From an uncultured Paracoccaceae bacterium (GTDB lineage Bacteria; Pseudomonadota; Alphaproteobacteria; Rhodobacterales; Rhodobacteraceae): DNA of 64,000 nucleotides. The stretch spans positions 310,001-374,000 of the forward strand of contig CANMQO010000001.1 in NCBI GenBank assembly GCA_947500055.1, in the 5' to 3' direction. Below are positions 25,701 through 35,425 of this stretch, piece after piece (the stretch's first letter is position 1; each line of letters opens with the position of its first letter). A program made the translations under genes and the position numbers. Under the pieces are notes generated by a model, which was not told where the DNA came from, ran no database searches, and saw nothing but the letters and a program-made list of their open reading frames with translations.

Positions 25701-26714
25701 TCACCCCGCAGCATTGTTATTGTCGTTATAAAGGTGGCAGGCCGTGAAGCGGCCCGGCCGGACCTCTCGGTAGGCAGGTTCATCGGTTTGGCAGATATCC
25801 ATCACCGCCGGGCAGCGGGTGCAGAAGTTGCAGCCCTGCGGCGGGTTGGAGGGGGAGGGGACGTCACCCTGCAGGATGATTCGTTCGACTTTGCCTTCCA
25901 GGCTGGGATCCGGTTCGGGCACCGCAGAAAGCAGGGCCTGAGTGTAAGGGTGCAGCGGTTCGGCATAAAGCGCCTCGCGCGGGGCGAGTTCGACGATCTT
26001 GCCCAGATACATCACCGCGACGCGGGTTGCGATGTGGCGGACCATGGACAGGTCGTGGCTAATAAACAGATAGGTCAGGCCGAACTGTTCCTGCAAATCT
26101 TCAAGCAGGTTCACAACCTGCGCCTGGATGGACACGTCGAGCGCCGCAATCGGTTCATCACACACGATAAATTTGGGGTTCAAGGCCAGCGCGCGGGCGA
26201 TACCGATCCGCTGCCGCTGTCCGCCCGAAAAGGCGTGAGGGTAGCGTTTGGCGAATTTGCGGTTCAGGCCGACGGCGTCCATCAGCTCGCCCACTTTTTC
26301 GCGCTTTTCGACATCGGACATGCTGGTGTGTTCGTCCAGCGGCTCCTTGATGATCGCCTCAACCGTCATGCGCGGGTTCAGCGATGCCTGCGGGTCCTGG
26401 AACACCATCTGCATGGTGGGGCGCATTGTGCGCAACTGGTTTTGCGGCGTTGTGCCAATCTCGCGGTCATCAATGGTGATCGACCCTGATGTGATATCGT
26501 AAAGCCGCAGCACCGCGCGCCCGCAGGTCGATTTCCCGCAGCCGGATTCGCCGACAAGGCCAAGCGTTTCGCCTTCCATCACGTCGAAGCTGACGCCATC
26601 AACCGCCTTCACCTCGCCCACCCGGCGGCGCAGGAGGCCCGCGTAGATCGGGAAATGCATTTTCAGATCGCGGACGCTGACCAGTGGTTGATCGTCTTTG
26701 CGGGCATCAAGCAT
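25701..26714 (-). CDS. dppF: Peptide ABC transporter ATP-binding protein (DppF family)
   Basis: A 337-residue ATPase: Walker [17 protein letters not shown], signature [16 protein letters not shown], Walker [13 protein letters not shown], switch FISHDLS, and the C-terminal Cys-rich oligopeptide/dipeptide domain ([14 protein letters not shown]). The start at ATG 26714 overlaps the dppD stop by 8 bp; upstream in-frame residues are encoded inside dppD and are not family-like. It pairs with DppD as a heterodimeric motor. Confidence 0.92.
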   Translation of the reverse strand: MLDARKDDQPLVSVRDLKMHFPIYAGLLRRRVGEVKAVDGVSFDVMEGETLGLVGESGCGKSTCGRAVLRLYDITSGSITIDDREIGTTPQNQLRTMRPTMQMVFQDPQASLNPRMTVEAIIKEPLDEHTSMSDVEKREKVGELMDAVGLNRKFAKRYPHAFSGGQRQRIGIARALALNPKFIVCDEPIAALDVSIQAQVVNLLEDLQEQFGLTYLFISHDLSMVRHIATRVAVMYLGKIVELAPREALYAEPLHPYTQALLSAVPEPDPSLEGKVERIILQGDVPSPSNPPQGCNFCTRCPAVMDICQTDEPAYREVRPGRFTACHLYNDNNNAAG

Positions 26715-27711
26715 CGCGCGGTCCCCCGGTGCGGGCGTCAAAGAAACAGGCCGCATCATGGCCATCGCCCAGATCATAGCGGGGTGGATTTTCGCGTGCG
26801 CAGCGGTCAAAGGCGACATCGCAGCGATCACGGAACGGGCAGGCGCTGGGCGCGTTCATCATGATGGGCGGTTGCCCTTCGATGATTGTCAGCCGTGCGG
26901 CCCGCTCCCCATGGATCGTGGGGATCGTTTTGAGCAGCGCACGGGTATAGGGGTGTTGCGGATTGCGGAACAGTTCCTTCACCGGTGCGTGTTCAACAAC
27001 CTGACCGCCATACATCACCATCACCCGGTCGGCGATACCGGCGATCACCCCCAGATCATGAGTGATCCAGATCACGGCCATGCCCAGTTTGCTGCGCAAT
27101 TCCTTCATCAATTCAAGGATTTGCGCCTGGATCGTCACGTCAAGTGCTGTGGTCGGTTCGTCCGCGATGAGCACTTGCGGATCGCAGGCAAGCGCGATGG
27201 CGATCATCACACGCTGCCGCATCCCGCCGGAAAACTGGTGCGGGTAGTCTTTCAGGCGGCGTTGGGCGTCGGGGATGCCCACCAGCTCAAGCAGTTCCTG
27301 CGCCCGTTTGGCGGCGTCGCGTTTGTTCAGCCCCATATGTTTGCGCAGCGGTTCCATGATCTGCACGCCGACATTGAACACCGGGTTGAGCGAGGTCATC
27401 GGATCCTGGAAAACAAAGCCGATCTTGCCGCCGCGCACGGCGCGCAGCGTTTCGGCATCAACTTTCAACAGGTCATTGCCCCCGAAAGTGACCGTGCCGC
27501 CACGGATATCCGCAGGCGGAGACGGCAGTAGCCCCAAGAGCGACATCATCGTCACCGATTTTCCCGATCCACTTTCGCCAACAACGCCCAGCAATTCACC
27601 CGGCTTGAGGGCGAAGCTCACATCATTGACGGCGTGGACTTCACCAGCACGCGTTTTGAATACAGTTTTGAGGTCCCGGACATCCAGAACAGGCAGCGCC
27701 CCATCGGGCAT
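26707..27711 (-). CDS. dppD: Peptide ABC transporter ATP-binding protein (DppD family)
   Basis: A 334-residue ATPase with Walker [14 protein letters not shown], signature [16 protein letters not shown], Walker [13 protein letters not shown] and switch WITHDLG, plus the C-terminal [14 protein letters not shown] cluster. ATG at 27711 follows GGGAGG by seven bases. It is the first gene of the five-gene operon. Putting the two ATPases before the receptor is the reverse of the common DppABCDF order. Confidence 0.92.
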   Translation of the reverse strand: MPDGALPVLDVRDLKTVFKTRAGEVHAVNDVSFALKPGELLGVVGESGSGKSVTMMSLLGLLPSPPADIRGGTVTFGGNDLLKVDAETLRAVRGGKIGFVFQDPMTSLNPVFNVGVQIMEPLRKHMGLNKRDAAKRAQELLELVGIPDAQRRLKDYPHQFSGGMRQRVMIAIALACDPQVLIADEPTTALDVTIQAQILELMKELRSKLGMAVIWITHDLGVIAGIADRVMVMYGGQVVEHAPVKELFRNPQHPYTRALLKTIPTIHGERAARLTIIEGQPPIMMNAPSACPFRDRCDVAFDRCARENPPRYDLGDGHDAACFFDARTGGPRDA

Positions 27712-27903
27712 ATGGAACCTCCCAGGTGGTTCGTTTTTTGTTTTTTGCCGCTGCTTTGCGCATTTGTGCGGCGATTGGGCAGGACGGTAGCATCTATTTT
27801 CGATCCCGCAACCCGATTCCTGTTTGCGGTTGGTTTTGTTCATGGTCACATTGGGTTCAAGGCGACGTCCAAAGCGTGGTCGCATCATTGGAGAGGAAAA
27901 CCC

Positions 27904-29067
27904 ATGACCCTGAGCGCCCGCGAATTGATGGACCGATTGGTCAGCTTTCCCACGGTGAGTCGTGACAGCAATCTGGAACTGATCGATTTTGTTGAGACTT
28001 ATCTGGATGATTTGGGCGTCAAATCGACTCGCGTCCCGAATGAGGATGGCACCAAAGCCGCTATTTATGCCCATGTGGGCCCGGATGTGGATGGCGGTGT
28101 TGTTCTGTCGGGCCATACGGATGTGGTGCCGGTTGATGGTCAGGCCTGGGACAGCGACCCGTTTTGCGTGACCCAGAAGGGTGACAAACTGTATGGCCGT
28201 GGCACCTGTGACATGAAAGGGTTTGATGCGCTGGCCTTGTCCGCCGTGCCATTGGCACTTGAACGCGGCATCAAACGCCCGCTGCAGATCGCGCTGAGCT
28301 ATGATGAGGAAATCGGCTGTACCGGTGCCCCGCCGATGATTGATCATATGGTGTCCATGGGTATGCCCCGTGCGGATACCGTGCTGGTGGGTGAGCCGTC
28401 GATGATGAAGATCGTGACCGGCCATAAGGGCGGTGTGGGCTATGATATGCATTTCCGAGGGTTCGAGGTGCATTCATCCCTGCAACATACCGGGGTCAGT
28501 GCGGTGATGATGGGCGCGCGTCTGATCGAATGGGCCAATCAGGTGAACGCGGAAAACGCAGCCCGGACCCCCGGTCCGCTGGCGGCTGAATTTGTCCCCC
28601 CCTATACGACCCTGCATGTCGGCACGATCGAAGGTGGTACGGCCAATAATATCACCGCCAAGGACTGCCGTTTTGTTCTGGGTCTGCGGATCGTGCCGGG
28701 CGAGAGCATTGCCGATTGGAAAGCCCGCATTGATGCGCAGGTGGCGGAACTGACCGCCCAGATGCAAGCGGTCCATCCTGATACAGGGATCGATGTGACC
28801 CCGGTTTTCAACGTCCCCGGTCTGATCCCCGAAGACGACGGCAAGGCAGAGGCGCTGGCCCGCCAGCTGACCGGCGATAATGCACGCGGCGTTGTCAGCT
28901 ATGGCACCGAGGCCGGCCAGTTTCAGGAACGCGGCTATTCCGCCGTGATCTGCGGCCCCGGCGACATCGCCCAGGCGCATCAGCCCAATGAATTCATTAC
29001 CGTGGATCAGTTCCGGCAGGGCGAGGCGTTTATTGATCGATTAGTTGATGCGTTGTGCCGGTCTTGA
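27904..29067 (+). CDS. argE: Acetylornithine deacetylase (ArgE family, M20)
   Basis: A 387-residue zinc hydrolase. The metal ligands are visible in LSGHTDVVPVD, YGRGTCDMKGFDA and the catalytic Glu in SYDEEIGCTGA, with the lid-domain EVHSSLQHTGVSA and a final His in AQAHQPNEF. This fits ArgE, which removes acetate from N-acetylornithine, or closely related deacetylases. ATG at 27904 follows GGAGAGG. It is divergent from the peptide transporter operon, with 192 bp between starts, so a functional link is possible (peptide or acylated amino acid use) but not shown. Confidence 0.88.
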   Translation: MTLSARELMDRLVSFPTVSRDSNLELIDFVETYLDDLGVKSTRVPNEDGTKAAIYAHVGPDVDGGVVLSGHTDVVPVDGQAWDSDPFCVTQKGDKLYGRGTCDMKGFDALALSAVPLALERGIKRPLQIALSYDEEIGCTGAPPMIDHMVSMGMPRADTVLVGEPSMMKIVTGHKGGVGYDMHFRGFEVHSSLQHTGVSAVMMGARLIEWANQVNAENAARTPGPLAAEFVPPYTTLHVGTIEGGTANNITAKDCRFVLGLRIVPGESIADWKARIDAQVAELTAQMQAVHPDTGIDVTPVFNVPGLIPEDDGKAEALARQLTGDNARGVVSYGTEAGQFQERGYSAVICGPGDIAQAHQPNEFITVDQFRQGEAFIDRLVDALCRS

Positions 29068-29243
29068 ATACTTGACGGGGTTAGGCAGTTAACAGCCCGA
29101 AGCGGACATTTGTTTGAATAATAGTCCTGCCACAAATCTATCAGATGTAACTGAACGCAAAGGATGCTTTAAGATGAAATGGTCCAACCAGAGATCTCTG
29201 GTATGTCTACGGACGAATGTCAGTGATTTAAAGAGATTATTTG

Positions 29244-30602
29244 ATGAGTCAGACGCTAAAGACGATAATTCCGTGCATTGACGGTACTGGTGACTGGTTT
29301 GCCACCGTTAACAAAAACGCACCCTCGGGTGGTTTATTCAAAATCGAAGCCGTACGACGGATAGAACCTGAGCAAACGCTCAAGGCATTCAAAACTGGAT
29401 CAAAGAGTCCATTTGAGAACTCAGTGATCCCGTGTTTTCTTAATTTTGGAAGGAAGGGAACTCTCGGCAACGTAGAGGTCATCGGTCATGGTATAGGCGA
29501 AACCGGACCCGACGTAGTTTTTGAGACCCAATCGGTGGAAGCGGAGGCAAAATACATTCTTATTGGCGAAGGTTTCAATATCGCATACCTCCCAGCCTAC
29601 GAGTCTGTTTGCTTTCGCCCCACTGGCCTAAAGCAATGGTTGAGTTGTGAGAAAAATCGACCGAGAACAGACCATTTCGCTTCAAGTAGTACCGAGATAG
29701 AGTCCTTTGATTTAATCGGAATTGGTAAGTTGAAGATGTTTTTCGCCCATGAAGGCTCTATCGGTATCGGCTCAGAGATCAGAACTTTTGTTCCATATAT
29801 TTCAATTGACTTCGATTGCCCAAGATCCTTCGTACAGATTGATGGCGTCTGCTCTTTGCTAGATTCGTTGTTCTCTTTTCTTACCATGACAGCAGTCGAG
29901 CCAGCAGAGCTAACGCTGACACCTAGTGGTATGCAATCAGACATGACATATGATCACACCCTGCTTCGTTCTGGTTTTCGATGGAACCTTAAACCAGATG
30001 AACGCGTACTTTCTAACTTTTTGTCTAAGGAAGATGTCCCTTCATTAGAAGCAATCATTTGCGACGCAATGAAAGCCTATGGGGAAGCAAGTTTGATATT
30101 AGAAGCAATAAATGAGTCTCTGCACTTCTCAGAGCGTTGTGACAAAAGCTTTGGGTTGATATTTCCGAGGCTCGAAAGTTTCCTAGATAGGTGGTTCAGC
30201 GGTGATGATGAGGTGAACTATCTAGGTAAAGAGGGCAAATTTTTCGAATACATCAAAGCCAGCAAAGACGAGGAAATCATTGGCTTTTGTACGAAGCACA
30301 TTGTGACCAAGAACAGCAAAAAACGTGGCACTAAGCAGAAGCTACGCCTTGCGATTGACAAACTAAATCACTCTTTAGATTGCGATATAGATACTTCTCT
30401 GGCGGTCCGAATTCATGAGTTTAGAAACTCACAATTCCATGCCGCTGGTTTGACGAAGATCTTTCAAGCTCTTGAAAACTGTGAAGAAGTGTCGAGGGCT
30501 TGCGAGTTCATGATGATAGCCTTCATTCTAGAAACATTGAAGGTCGATCGTGAGACCTATGGGCCAAAACTACGGTCTAAATTTCCTGACCTGTACCCGT
30601 GA
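29244..30602 (+). CDS. ApeA-like HEPN-domain protein, candidate anti-phage RNase
   Basis: A 452-residue protein, AT-rich relative to its neighbours and with A/T-ending codons. The N-terminal half (about 1-290) is beta-rich and resembles ApeA-type N-terminal domains, though I cannot confirm this by search. The C-terminal part is helical and carries R394-N-S-Q-F-H399, matching the Rx4H catalytic motif of HEPN ribonucleases, in the FRNSQFHAAG context seen in ApeA-like HEPN domains. Such single-gene systems protect by abortive infection through RNA cleavage. ATG at 29244 is preferred to the TTG one codon earlier. It has no operon partners. Domain identity is moderately sure, defence function is inference. 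Confidence 0.6.
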   Translation: MSQTLKTIIPCIDGTGDWFATVNKNAPSGGLFKIEAVRRIEPEQTLKAFKTGSKSPFENSVIPCFLNFGRKGTLGNVEVIGHGIGETGPDVVFETQSVEAEAKYILIGEGFNIAYLPAYESVCFRPTGLKQWLSCEKNRPRTDHFASSSTEIESFDLIGIGKLKMFFAHEGSIGIGSEIRTFVPYISIDFDCPRSFVQIDGVCSLLDSLFSFLTMTAVEPAELTLTPSGMQSDMTYDHTLLRSGFRWNLKPDERVLSNFLSKEDVPSLEAIICDAMKAYGEASLILEAINESLHFSERCDKSFGLIFPRLESFLDRWFSGDDEVNYLGKEGKFFEYIKASKDEEIIGFCTKHIVTKNSKKRGTKQKLRLAIDKLNHSLDCDIDTSLAVRIHEFRNSQFHAAGLTKIFQALENCEEVSRACEFMMIAFILETLKVDRETYGPKLRSKFPDLYP

Positions 30603-30889
30603 CTGAAACCATCCACAAATGTCGGCTTGAGGGGTGGCAACCGCGATAGCCGCCAAAAATTCGCAACTTTGCAAAGTCCGCTTTCTGCGCTTCACCGCCA
30701 TTCGGGCGCCGTGCAGCATCTGTACAAATGGGCTCCTTTTGCGCCGTTCACCTTCTGAAGTCATATACCCGCGATGCGCTCCGGCGCCGGGGATTGCGGT
30801 TTGCGACGCTCTGCAACCATGTCCGGCTGCTTGCTTGACCTTTCCATGATTTCAGACACGATGGCGTCGCGCACTCACAGGAGATTTCC
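30603..30889. other. 287-bp spacer without a supported gene
   Basis: Between the HEPN gene and the amidohydrolase. The left end carries ACAAATGTCGGCTTGAGGGG (30615-30634), an imperfect inverted copy of 29094-29113 on the other side of the HEPN gene. A frame at 30634-30849 is open but has no ribosome site or recognisable protein. The right end holds TTGACC (30836-30841), a possible -35 for the amidohydrolase, without a clear -10. Confidence 0.5.
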
Positions 30890-32053
30890 ATGCCCGTCAA
30901 AAACCGTTTCGCCGAATTGCTGCCAGAGATTACCGCCTGGCGTCGTGATCTGCACGAGAACCCCGAGATATTGTTTGAAACCCATCGCACCTCGGCCGTT
31001 GTTGCCGAAAAACTGCAAGGTTTCGGCTGTGATGAGGTGGTGACGGGGATTGGCCGCACCGGTGTTGTTGGTGTGATCAGGGGCAAGTCCTCCGGTTCGG
31101 GCAAGGTGATTGGGTTGCGCGCCGATATGGATGCCTTGCCCATCCACGAGCAGACCGGGCTGGATTACGCATCAAAAACCGATGGCGCGATGCATGCCTG
31201 CGGCCATGATGGCCATACGGCGATGCTGCTGGGCGCGGCGAAATATCTGGCCGAGACCCGCAATTTTGACGGCACCGTTGTTGTCATCTTTCAGCCCGCC
31301 GAAGAGGGCGGCGGAGGCGGCAAGGAAATGTGCGATGATGGCATGATGGACCGGTTTGGTATTCAGGAAGTTTACGGCATGCATAACTGGCCTGGTCGTC
31401 CGGTGGGTACATTCGCCATTCGTCCCGGCGCGTTTTTCGCGGCCACGGATCAGTTTGATATCATCATCGAAGGCAAGGGTGGTCATGCTGCCAAGCCGCA
31501 GCAGACGGTCGACTCGACCCTTGTGGCCGCCCATGTGGTCACGGCCCTGCAATCCATTGCGAGCCGCAATGCTGACCCGGTCGATCAGATTGTGGTGTCT
31601 GTCACATCGATTGAATCATCCTCCAAGGCGTTCAACGTCATTGCCCAGCGGGTTGCGTTGAAGGGCACTGTGCGCACCATGTCCACCGAGATGCGCGATC
31701 TGGCCGAGACCCGGTTGAAGGCGATTTGCGAAGGCGTTGCTGCCAGTTTCGGCGCAACAGCCGATGTTACCTATTATCGCGGCTATCCCTGCATGGTGAA
31801 CCATGATGATCAAACGGCCTTTGCTGCTGATGTCGCCAAATCCGTTTCGGGCGCTTGTGAAGAGGCCCCATTGGTGATGGGGGGCGAAGATTTCGCCTTT
31901 ATGCTGGAAGAACGCCCCGGTGCCTACATTCTGGTGGGCAATGGCGATACCGCATCGGTGCACCACCCCGAATATAACTTTAACGATGAAGCCATTCCTG
32001 CGGGCTGCAGCTGGTGGGCGGAGATTGTCGAACAGCGGATGCCCGCGGGGTAG
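30890..32053 (+). CDS. M20D amidohydrolase (hippurate hydrolase/IAA-amino acid hydrolase family)
   Basis: A 387-residue metallopeptidase-fold amidohydrolase. The family start WRRDLHENPEILFETHRT, the metal sites LRADMDALPI and HACGHDGHTAML, the catalytic FQPAEEGGGGG, the lid GGHAAKPQQTVD and the distal MGGEDFAF are all present. M20D enzymes hydrolyse N-acyl or aromatic amides of amino acids. ATG at 30890 follows AGGAGAT. The neighbouring ArgE-like gene is from the same superfamily, so this region may serve acylated amino acids; that is inference. The HEPN island separates the two. Confidence 0.9.
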   Translation: MPVKNRFAELLPEITAWRRDLHENPEILFETHRTSAVVAEKLQGFGCDEVVTGIGRTGVVGVIRGKSSGSGKVIGLRADMDALPIHEQTGLDYASKTDGAMHACGHDGHTAMLLGAAKYLAETRNFDGTVVVIFQPAEEGGGGGKEMCDDGMMDRFGIQEVYGMHNWPGRPVGTFAIRPGAFFAATDQFDIIIEGKGGHAAKPQQTVDSTLVAAHVVTALQSIASRNADPVDQIVVSVTSIESSSKAFNVIAQRVALKGTVRTMSTEMRDLAETRLKAICEGVAASFGATADVTYYRGYPCMVNHDDQTAFAADVAKSVSGACEEAPLVMGGEDFAFMLEERPGAYILVGNGDTASVHHPEYNFNDEAIPAGCSWWAEIVEQRMPAG

Positions 32054-32086
32054 GGGCGTTTGGGGCGACCCTTGTGGTGTTGGGCG

Positions 32087-32824
32087 CTATTCCGGCGGGG
32101 GCAGTGGAATGCGCCCGCCGTCAGATAGAATCCAGGAGCTCGCCCCTTCCAACACCACCGCCGAAAGCATGCGGCCATTGCCGGCACCCGTATCGACATT
32201 GATGCGATTTCCGTGATGTTCGACCATCCCTTTGACGGGTGTGTGCCCGTGCACAACCACCCACGGGTGTTTTCGGGTATCGTGCAGGAATTCGTGCCGG
32301 ATCCAGATCAGATCGTCCTCGCTTTGTGCGTTTAGCGGGATGCCGGGTTTGATCCCGGCATGCACAAACAGGTAATCGCCTTCCTGATGGAAGTAGCGAA
32401 GCCTGTTCAGAAAGGTGATATGGGCGGCAGGAACCGCCTGTCTGGCCGCGGCGTGCACGCTGTAAAGCCGATCGGTTTCGCGCACATCGACGCCGTAGGA
32501 TTTCATCGTCTCAATGCCGCCAATCCGCTTGTCGAACCAATGATACCCGATCAGGAACTGGGCGTCGTGCCGGGGGTAGTCTTCCATGAACATGGCGAAC
32601 ATCCGGTCGTGGTTTCCCATGAGGCAGATCCAGTTGCGGCCCCTGTCGCACCCGTCGAGAAGGTAGGAAAGAACGCCTCGGCTATCGCCACCCCGATCAA
32701 CGTAATCGCCCAAAAACACGATCCGTGCGTCGGTGCCACCATCCTTTTCGATCAATGCAAGTGTGTGTTCCAACATGCCAAGCTGGCCATGTATGTCCCC
32801 GACAACATAGATTTTATCAGACAA
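32087..32824 (-). CDS. Metallophosphoesterase (bacterial PPP-type serine/threonine phosphatase family)
   Basis: A 245-residue calcineurin-like enzyme. Metal and catalytic motifs are VVGDIHGQ, FLGDYVDRG, MGNHD, and VVHGHTPV followed by NVDTGAG, giving the GDIHG/GDYVDRG/GNHD signature of PPP phosphatases and Ap4A hydrolases. Substrate (phosphoprotein or dinucleoside polyphosphate) cannot be settled. It converges with the amidohydrolase gene, leaving a 33-bp spacer. Confidence 0.9.
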   Translation of the reverse strand: MSDKIYVVGDIHGQLGMLEHTLALIEKDGGTDARIVFLGDYVDRGGDSRGVLSYLLDGCDRGRNWICLMGNHDRMFAMFMEDYPRHDAQFLIGYHWFDKRIGGIETMKSYGVDVRETDRLYSVHAAARQAVPAAHITFLNRLRYFHQEGDYLFVHAGIKPGIPLNAQSEDDLIWIRHEFLHDTRKHPWVVVHGHTPVKGMVEHHGNRINVDTGAGNGRMLSAVVLEGASSWILSDGGRIPLPPPE

Positions 32825-33117
32825 TTGCGCGCCATTCCCGTTGGGTTTCCTGGCTCACCTAACATGCTGCCATATGGCCGGCCAGTAGGCCCATGTGAAA
32901 GGATGGAGCGTTACAGTGTCATGGAGCGTCGCTTGCGGCGTCGCGAGGGTGTTCAAGCCCGATACTTGCTGCAGTCGCCATCGTTTCAGGATCGATGCGA
33001 TACGCGGTCATGCGATGCAAGCGATCAACCCGGTGCCTGTCGCAACGAAGCTGAGCAATTGGCTTTCTTTTGGAACAGTGTTGTGGGACGACTTGGGAAA
33101 CGGGGGAGTTGGTCGGC
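32825..33117. other. 293-bp spacer upstream of the DadA-TRAP operon
   Basis: No gene is supported. It must contain the promoters for the metallophosphoesterase (minus) and the DadA-like gene (plus), which are divergent. I do not see a convincing -35/-10 pair, operator palindrome or riboswitch. Short open frames here lack ribosome sites. Confidence 0.4.
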
Positions 33118-34350
33118 ATGAAGATAATCGTAGTTGGTGCCGGTATTGTCGGGGTTTCTTGCGCGATTTGGCTTCAACGTGATGGGCATGAGGTTACCCT
33201 TGTTGATCGTGCCGGTCCCGCCGCTGGCACCAGTCACGGGAATGCAGGCGTGCTGGCAGCGGGTGCAATCATTCCTGTCACGACGCCCGGCCTGCTGCGC
33301 CGCGCCCCCGGAATGTTGATCGACCGCGACGCGCCGCTTTTCCTGAAATGGTCTTACGTGCCCAAACTCATCCCTTTTTTGCGCAGGTATCTTGGTTTTG
33401 CAAACGACGCCCATGTCGATCACTACGCTGCCGCGATGTCGTCGTTGCTGCATGACACAGTGGATCAGCATCGCAGCCTTGCGCAGGGAACGCAGGCTGA
33501 ACGCTATATCAAGGATGATGATTATTGTTTCGGATATGCGACCCGGGCCGCCTTTGAAGCTGATGCATATGGCTGGGCGAAGCGCAAAGCCGCCGGGGAT
33601 GTTTTTGACGTGGTTGATGGGACGGATCACGATCCCGCGTTCGGCGCCGCCTTTCATACGGTTGTAGTTTGCAAGAACCATGGGCGCATAAGCGACCCCG
33701 GCGCATATGTCGCCGCATTGGCCGATCATTTCGTGTCCTCTGGCGGTCAGCTTCGGATTTGTGACGTAGAGGATGTCGATGTTCGGGACCGGGTGATCAC
33801 AGGAATTCAGACGTCAACAGGCGAGATGCGGGCAGACCACATCGTATTTGCCATGGGACCGTGGTCGAAAGCCATTGCGCATAAGCTGGGTGTCAAAGTT
33901 CCGTTTGAAAGCGAGCGGGGCTACCATCTTGAGTTTATCAATCCCACCGTCATGCTGGCGACCCCCATGATGGTGGCAAGCGGGAAGTTTGTCCTCACCC
34001 CGATGGATGGTCGATTGCGTGCTGCGGGTGTCATCGAATTCGGTGGGTTGGAGAAGGTCCCAAGCCGTGAACCTTTTGAGATGCTGCGTCGGCAGGTCGC
34101 GAAACTGTTGCCGGATATGACATGTGATGAGGTTGTCGAATGGATGGGGCACCGCCCCGCTCCGGCAGACAGTCTGCCGTTGATCGGGGCAAATGATGCC
34201 ATGGGGCGTAGCTACAGCGCTTTTGGACATCAACACGTTGGCTTGACAGGTGGCCCCAAAACGGGTCGGATTATCGCGGATCTGATTGGCGGAAGAAAAC
34301 CGAACATAGATTTGGGCGCTTTTGATCCGATGAAACACGCGACGCGATAA
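33118..34350 (+). CDS. FAD-dependent D-amino-acid dehydrogenase-like oxidoreductase (DadA family)
   Basis: A 410-residue DAO-fold enzyme. The FAD dinucleotide site is VVGAGIVGVSCAIWLQ, the ATG-type helix TSHGNAGVLA follows, and the C-terminal RPAPADSLPLIG plus HQHVGLTGGPKTGRIIADL complete the FAD domain. The family oxidises D-amino acids, sarcosine-like N-methyl amines or related substrates, passing electrons to the respiratory chain. ATG at 33118 is ten bases after GGGGGAG. It leads an operon with TRAP transporter genes, a racemase-like protein and a 2-oxoglutarate oxygenase, implying oxidation of the imported compound. Confidence 0.88.
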   Translation: MKIIVVGAGIVGVSCAIWLQRDGHEVTLVDRAGPAAGTSHGNAGVLAAGAIIPVTTPGLLRRAPGMLIDRDAPLFLKWSYVPKLIPFLRRYLGFANDAHVDHYAAAMSSLLHDTVDQHRSLAQGTQAERYIKDDDYCFGYATRAAFEADAYGWAKRKAAGDVFDVVDGTDHDPAFGAAFHTVVVCKNHGRISDPGAYVAALADHFVSSGGQLRICDVEDVDVRDRVITGIQTSTGEMRADHIVFAMGPWSKAIAHKLGVKVPFESERGYHLEFINPTVMLATPMMVASGKFVLTPMDGRLRAAGVIEFGGLEKVPSREPFEMLRRQVAKLLPDMTCDEVVEWMGHRPAPADSLPLIGANDAMGRSYSAFGHQHVGLTGGPKTGRIIADLIGGRKPNIDLGAFDPMKHATR

Positions 34351-34375
34351 TGCGCTGACGTCTGGGAGGACACGA

Positions 34376-35359
34376 ATGACAATTCTAAAGACAACGACGG
34401 CTGCGGTCGTAGGTTCGCTGATGGCGACAACGGTTTTTGCAGATGGGCATGCGCAATCCTGGGATATGCCGATGGCCTATGCTGCCACCAATTTTCACTC
34501 TGAGCATGGCGTGATGTTTGCCGACCTCGTGCGTGACTACACAGACGGAGCGATCGATATCACGGTTCATCCGGGCGGCTCGCTGTTTGGTGGCGGCGAT
34601 ATCAAACGCGCGATTCAAACGGGCCAGGTGCCGATCGGCGAACGTTTCATGTCTGCCCATGCGAATGAAGCACCACTGCTTGGCTGGGACAATCTGCCGT
34701 TTATCGCCACGAGCTATGAAGACAATGCCCGGTTATGGGAGGCGGCCCGCGACACGGTAAACGCGCAACTTGCCGATCTGAATCTTGTCGCCTTGTATAC
34801 TTGCCCGTGGCCGGGGCAGGGGTTCTATTTCAACAAGGAAGTGAATTCCTCTGCGGACACGCAAGGCATCAAATTCCGGTCTTACAATTCCGCCACGGCG
34901 ACCTTTGCTGAAGAACTGGGCATGATCCCTGTGCAAATCGAAGCTGCGGAACTGAGCCAGGCGCTGGCGACCGGTGTCGCATCGGCGTTCATCTCGTCGG
35001 GTTCTACCGGCTATGACCGTCAGGTATGGGAGCATCTGAGCCACTATTACAAGGTCAACGCATGGCTGCCACGCAATTACGTGATGGTGAACACGCAAAT
35101 CTGGAACGATCTTGATGCCGAAACCCAGGCGGGTATCCAAAAGGCAGCGGATGAGACATCCGCCTCTTGCGCTGCAAAATCGGCTGAGTTGGCGAATTTC
35201 TATTTCGATGAGCTTGAAAAGAACGGTATGACTGTGCAGGACGCGGGCCCCGATTTCCTTGCTGAGCTTGAGAAGATCGGAGCGCAGATGACCGCAGATT
35301 GGCTTGAAACAGCTGGTGCGGATGGTCAGGCGATCCTTGACGCCTACAACGCCAATTGA
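34376..35359 (+). CDS. TRAP transporter solute-binding protein (DctP family)
   Basis: A 327-residue receptor with signal peptide ending near VFADGHAQ. The family pattern includes HPGGSLFGGGDIKRAIQTG, the central GIKFRSYNSATATFAEELG (carboxylate-binding Arg and Asn) and YDRQVWEHLSHYYKV. It follows the DadA-like gene by 25 bp, with GGAGG before the ATG. The ligand is unknown; operon partners suggest an amino-acid-like carboxylate. It differs clearly from the first TRAP receptor in this window. Confidence 0.9.
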   Translation: MTILKTTTAAVVGSLMATTVFADGHAQSWDMPMAYAATNFHSEHGVMFADLVRDYTDGAIDITVHPGGSLFGGGDIKRAIQTGQVPIGERFMSAHANEAPLLGWDNLPFIATSYEDNARLWEAARDTVNAQLADLNLVALYTCPWPGQGFYFNKEVNSSADTQGIKFRSYNSATATFAEELGMIPVQIEAAELSQALATGVASAFISSGSTGYDRQVWEHLSHYYKVNAWLPRNYVMVNTQIWNDLDAETQAGIQKAADETSASCAAKSAELANFYFDELEKNGMTVQDAGPDFLAELEKIGAQMTADWLETAGADGQAILDAYNAN

Positions 35360-35425
35360 ACAAGACCGGCCGGTCCGCATTGTTTCGGGCTGGCCCACTT
35401 TCCGCTGAAAAATTGAGAATTCAAC

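Noticed and set aside
30634..30849. 71-codon frame between the HEPN gene and the amidohydrolase
   Set aside because: No ribosome site, no recognisable protein, and Cys/Arg-rich composition typical of noncoding DNA.
32360..33121. Plus-strand frame of about 250 codons over the metallophosphoesterase
   Set aside because: Mostly antisense to a clear phosphoesterase gene; the remaining part covers the divergent spacer without coding features.
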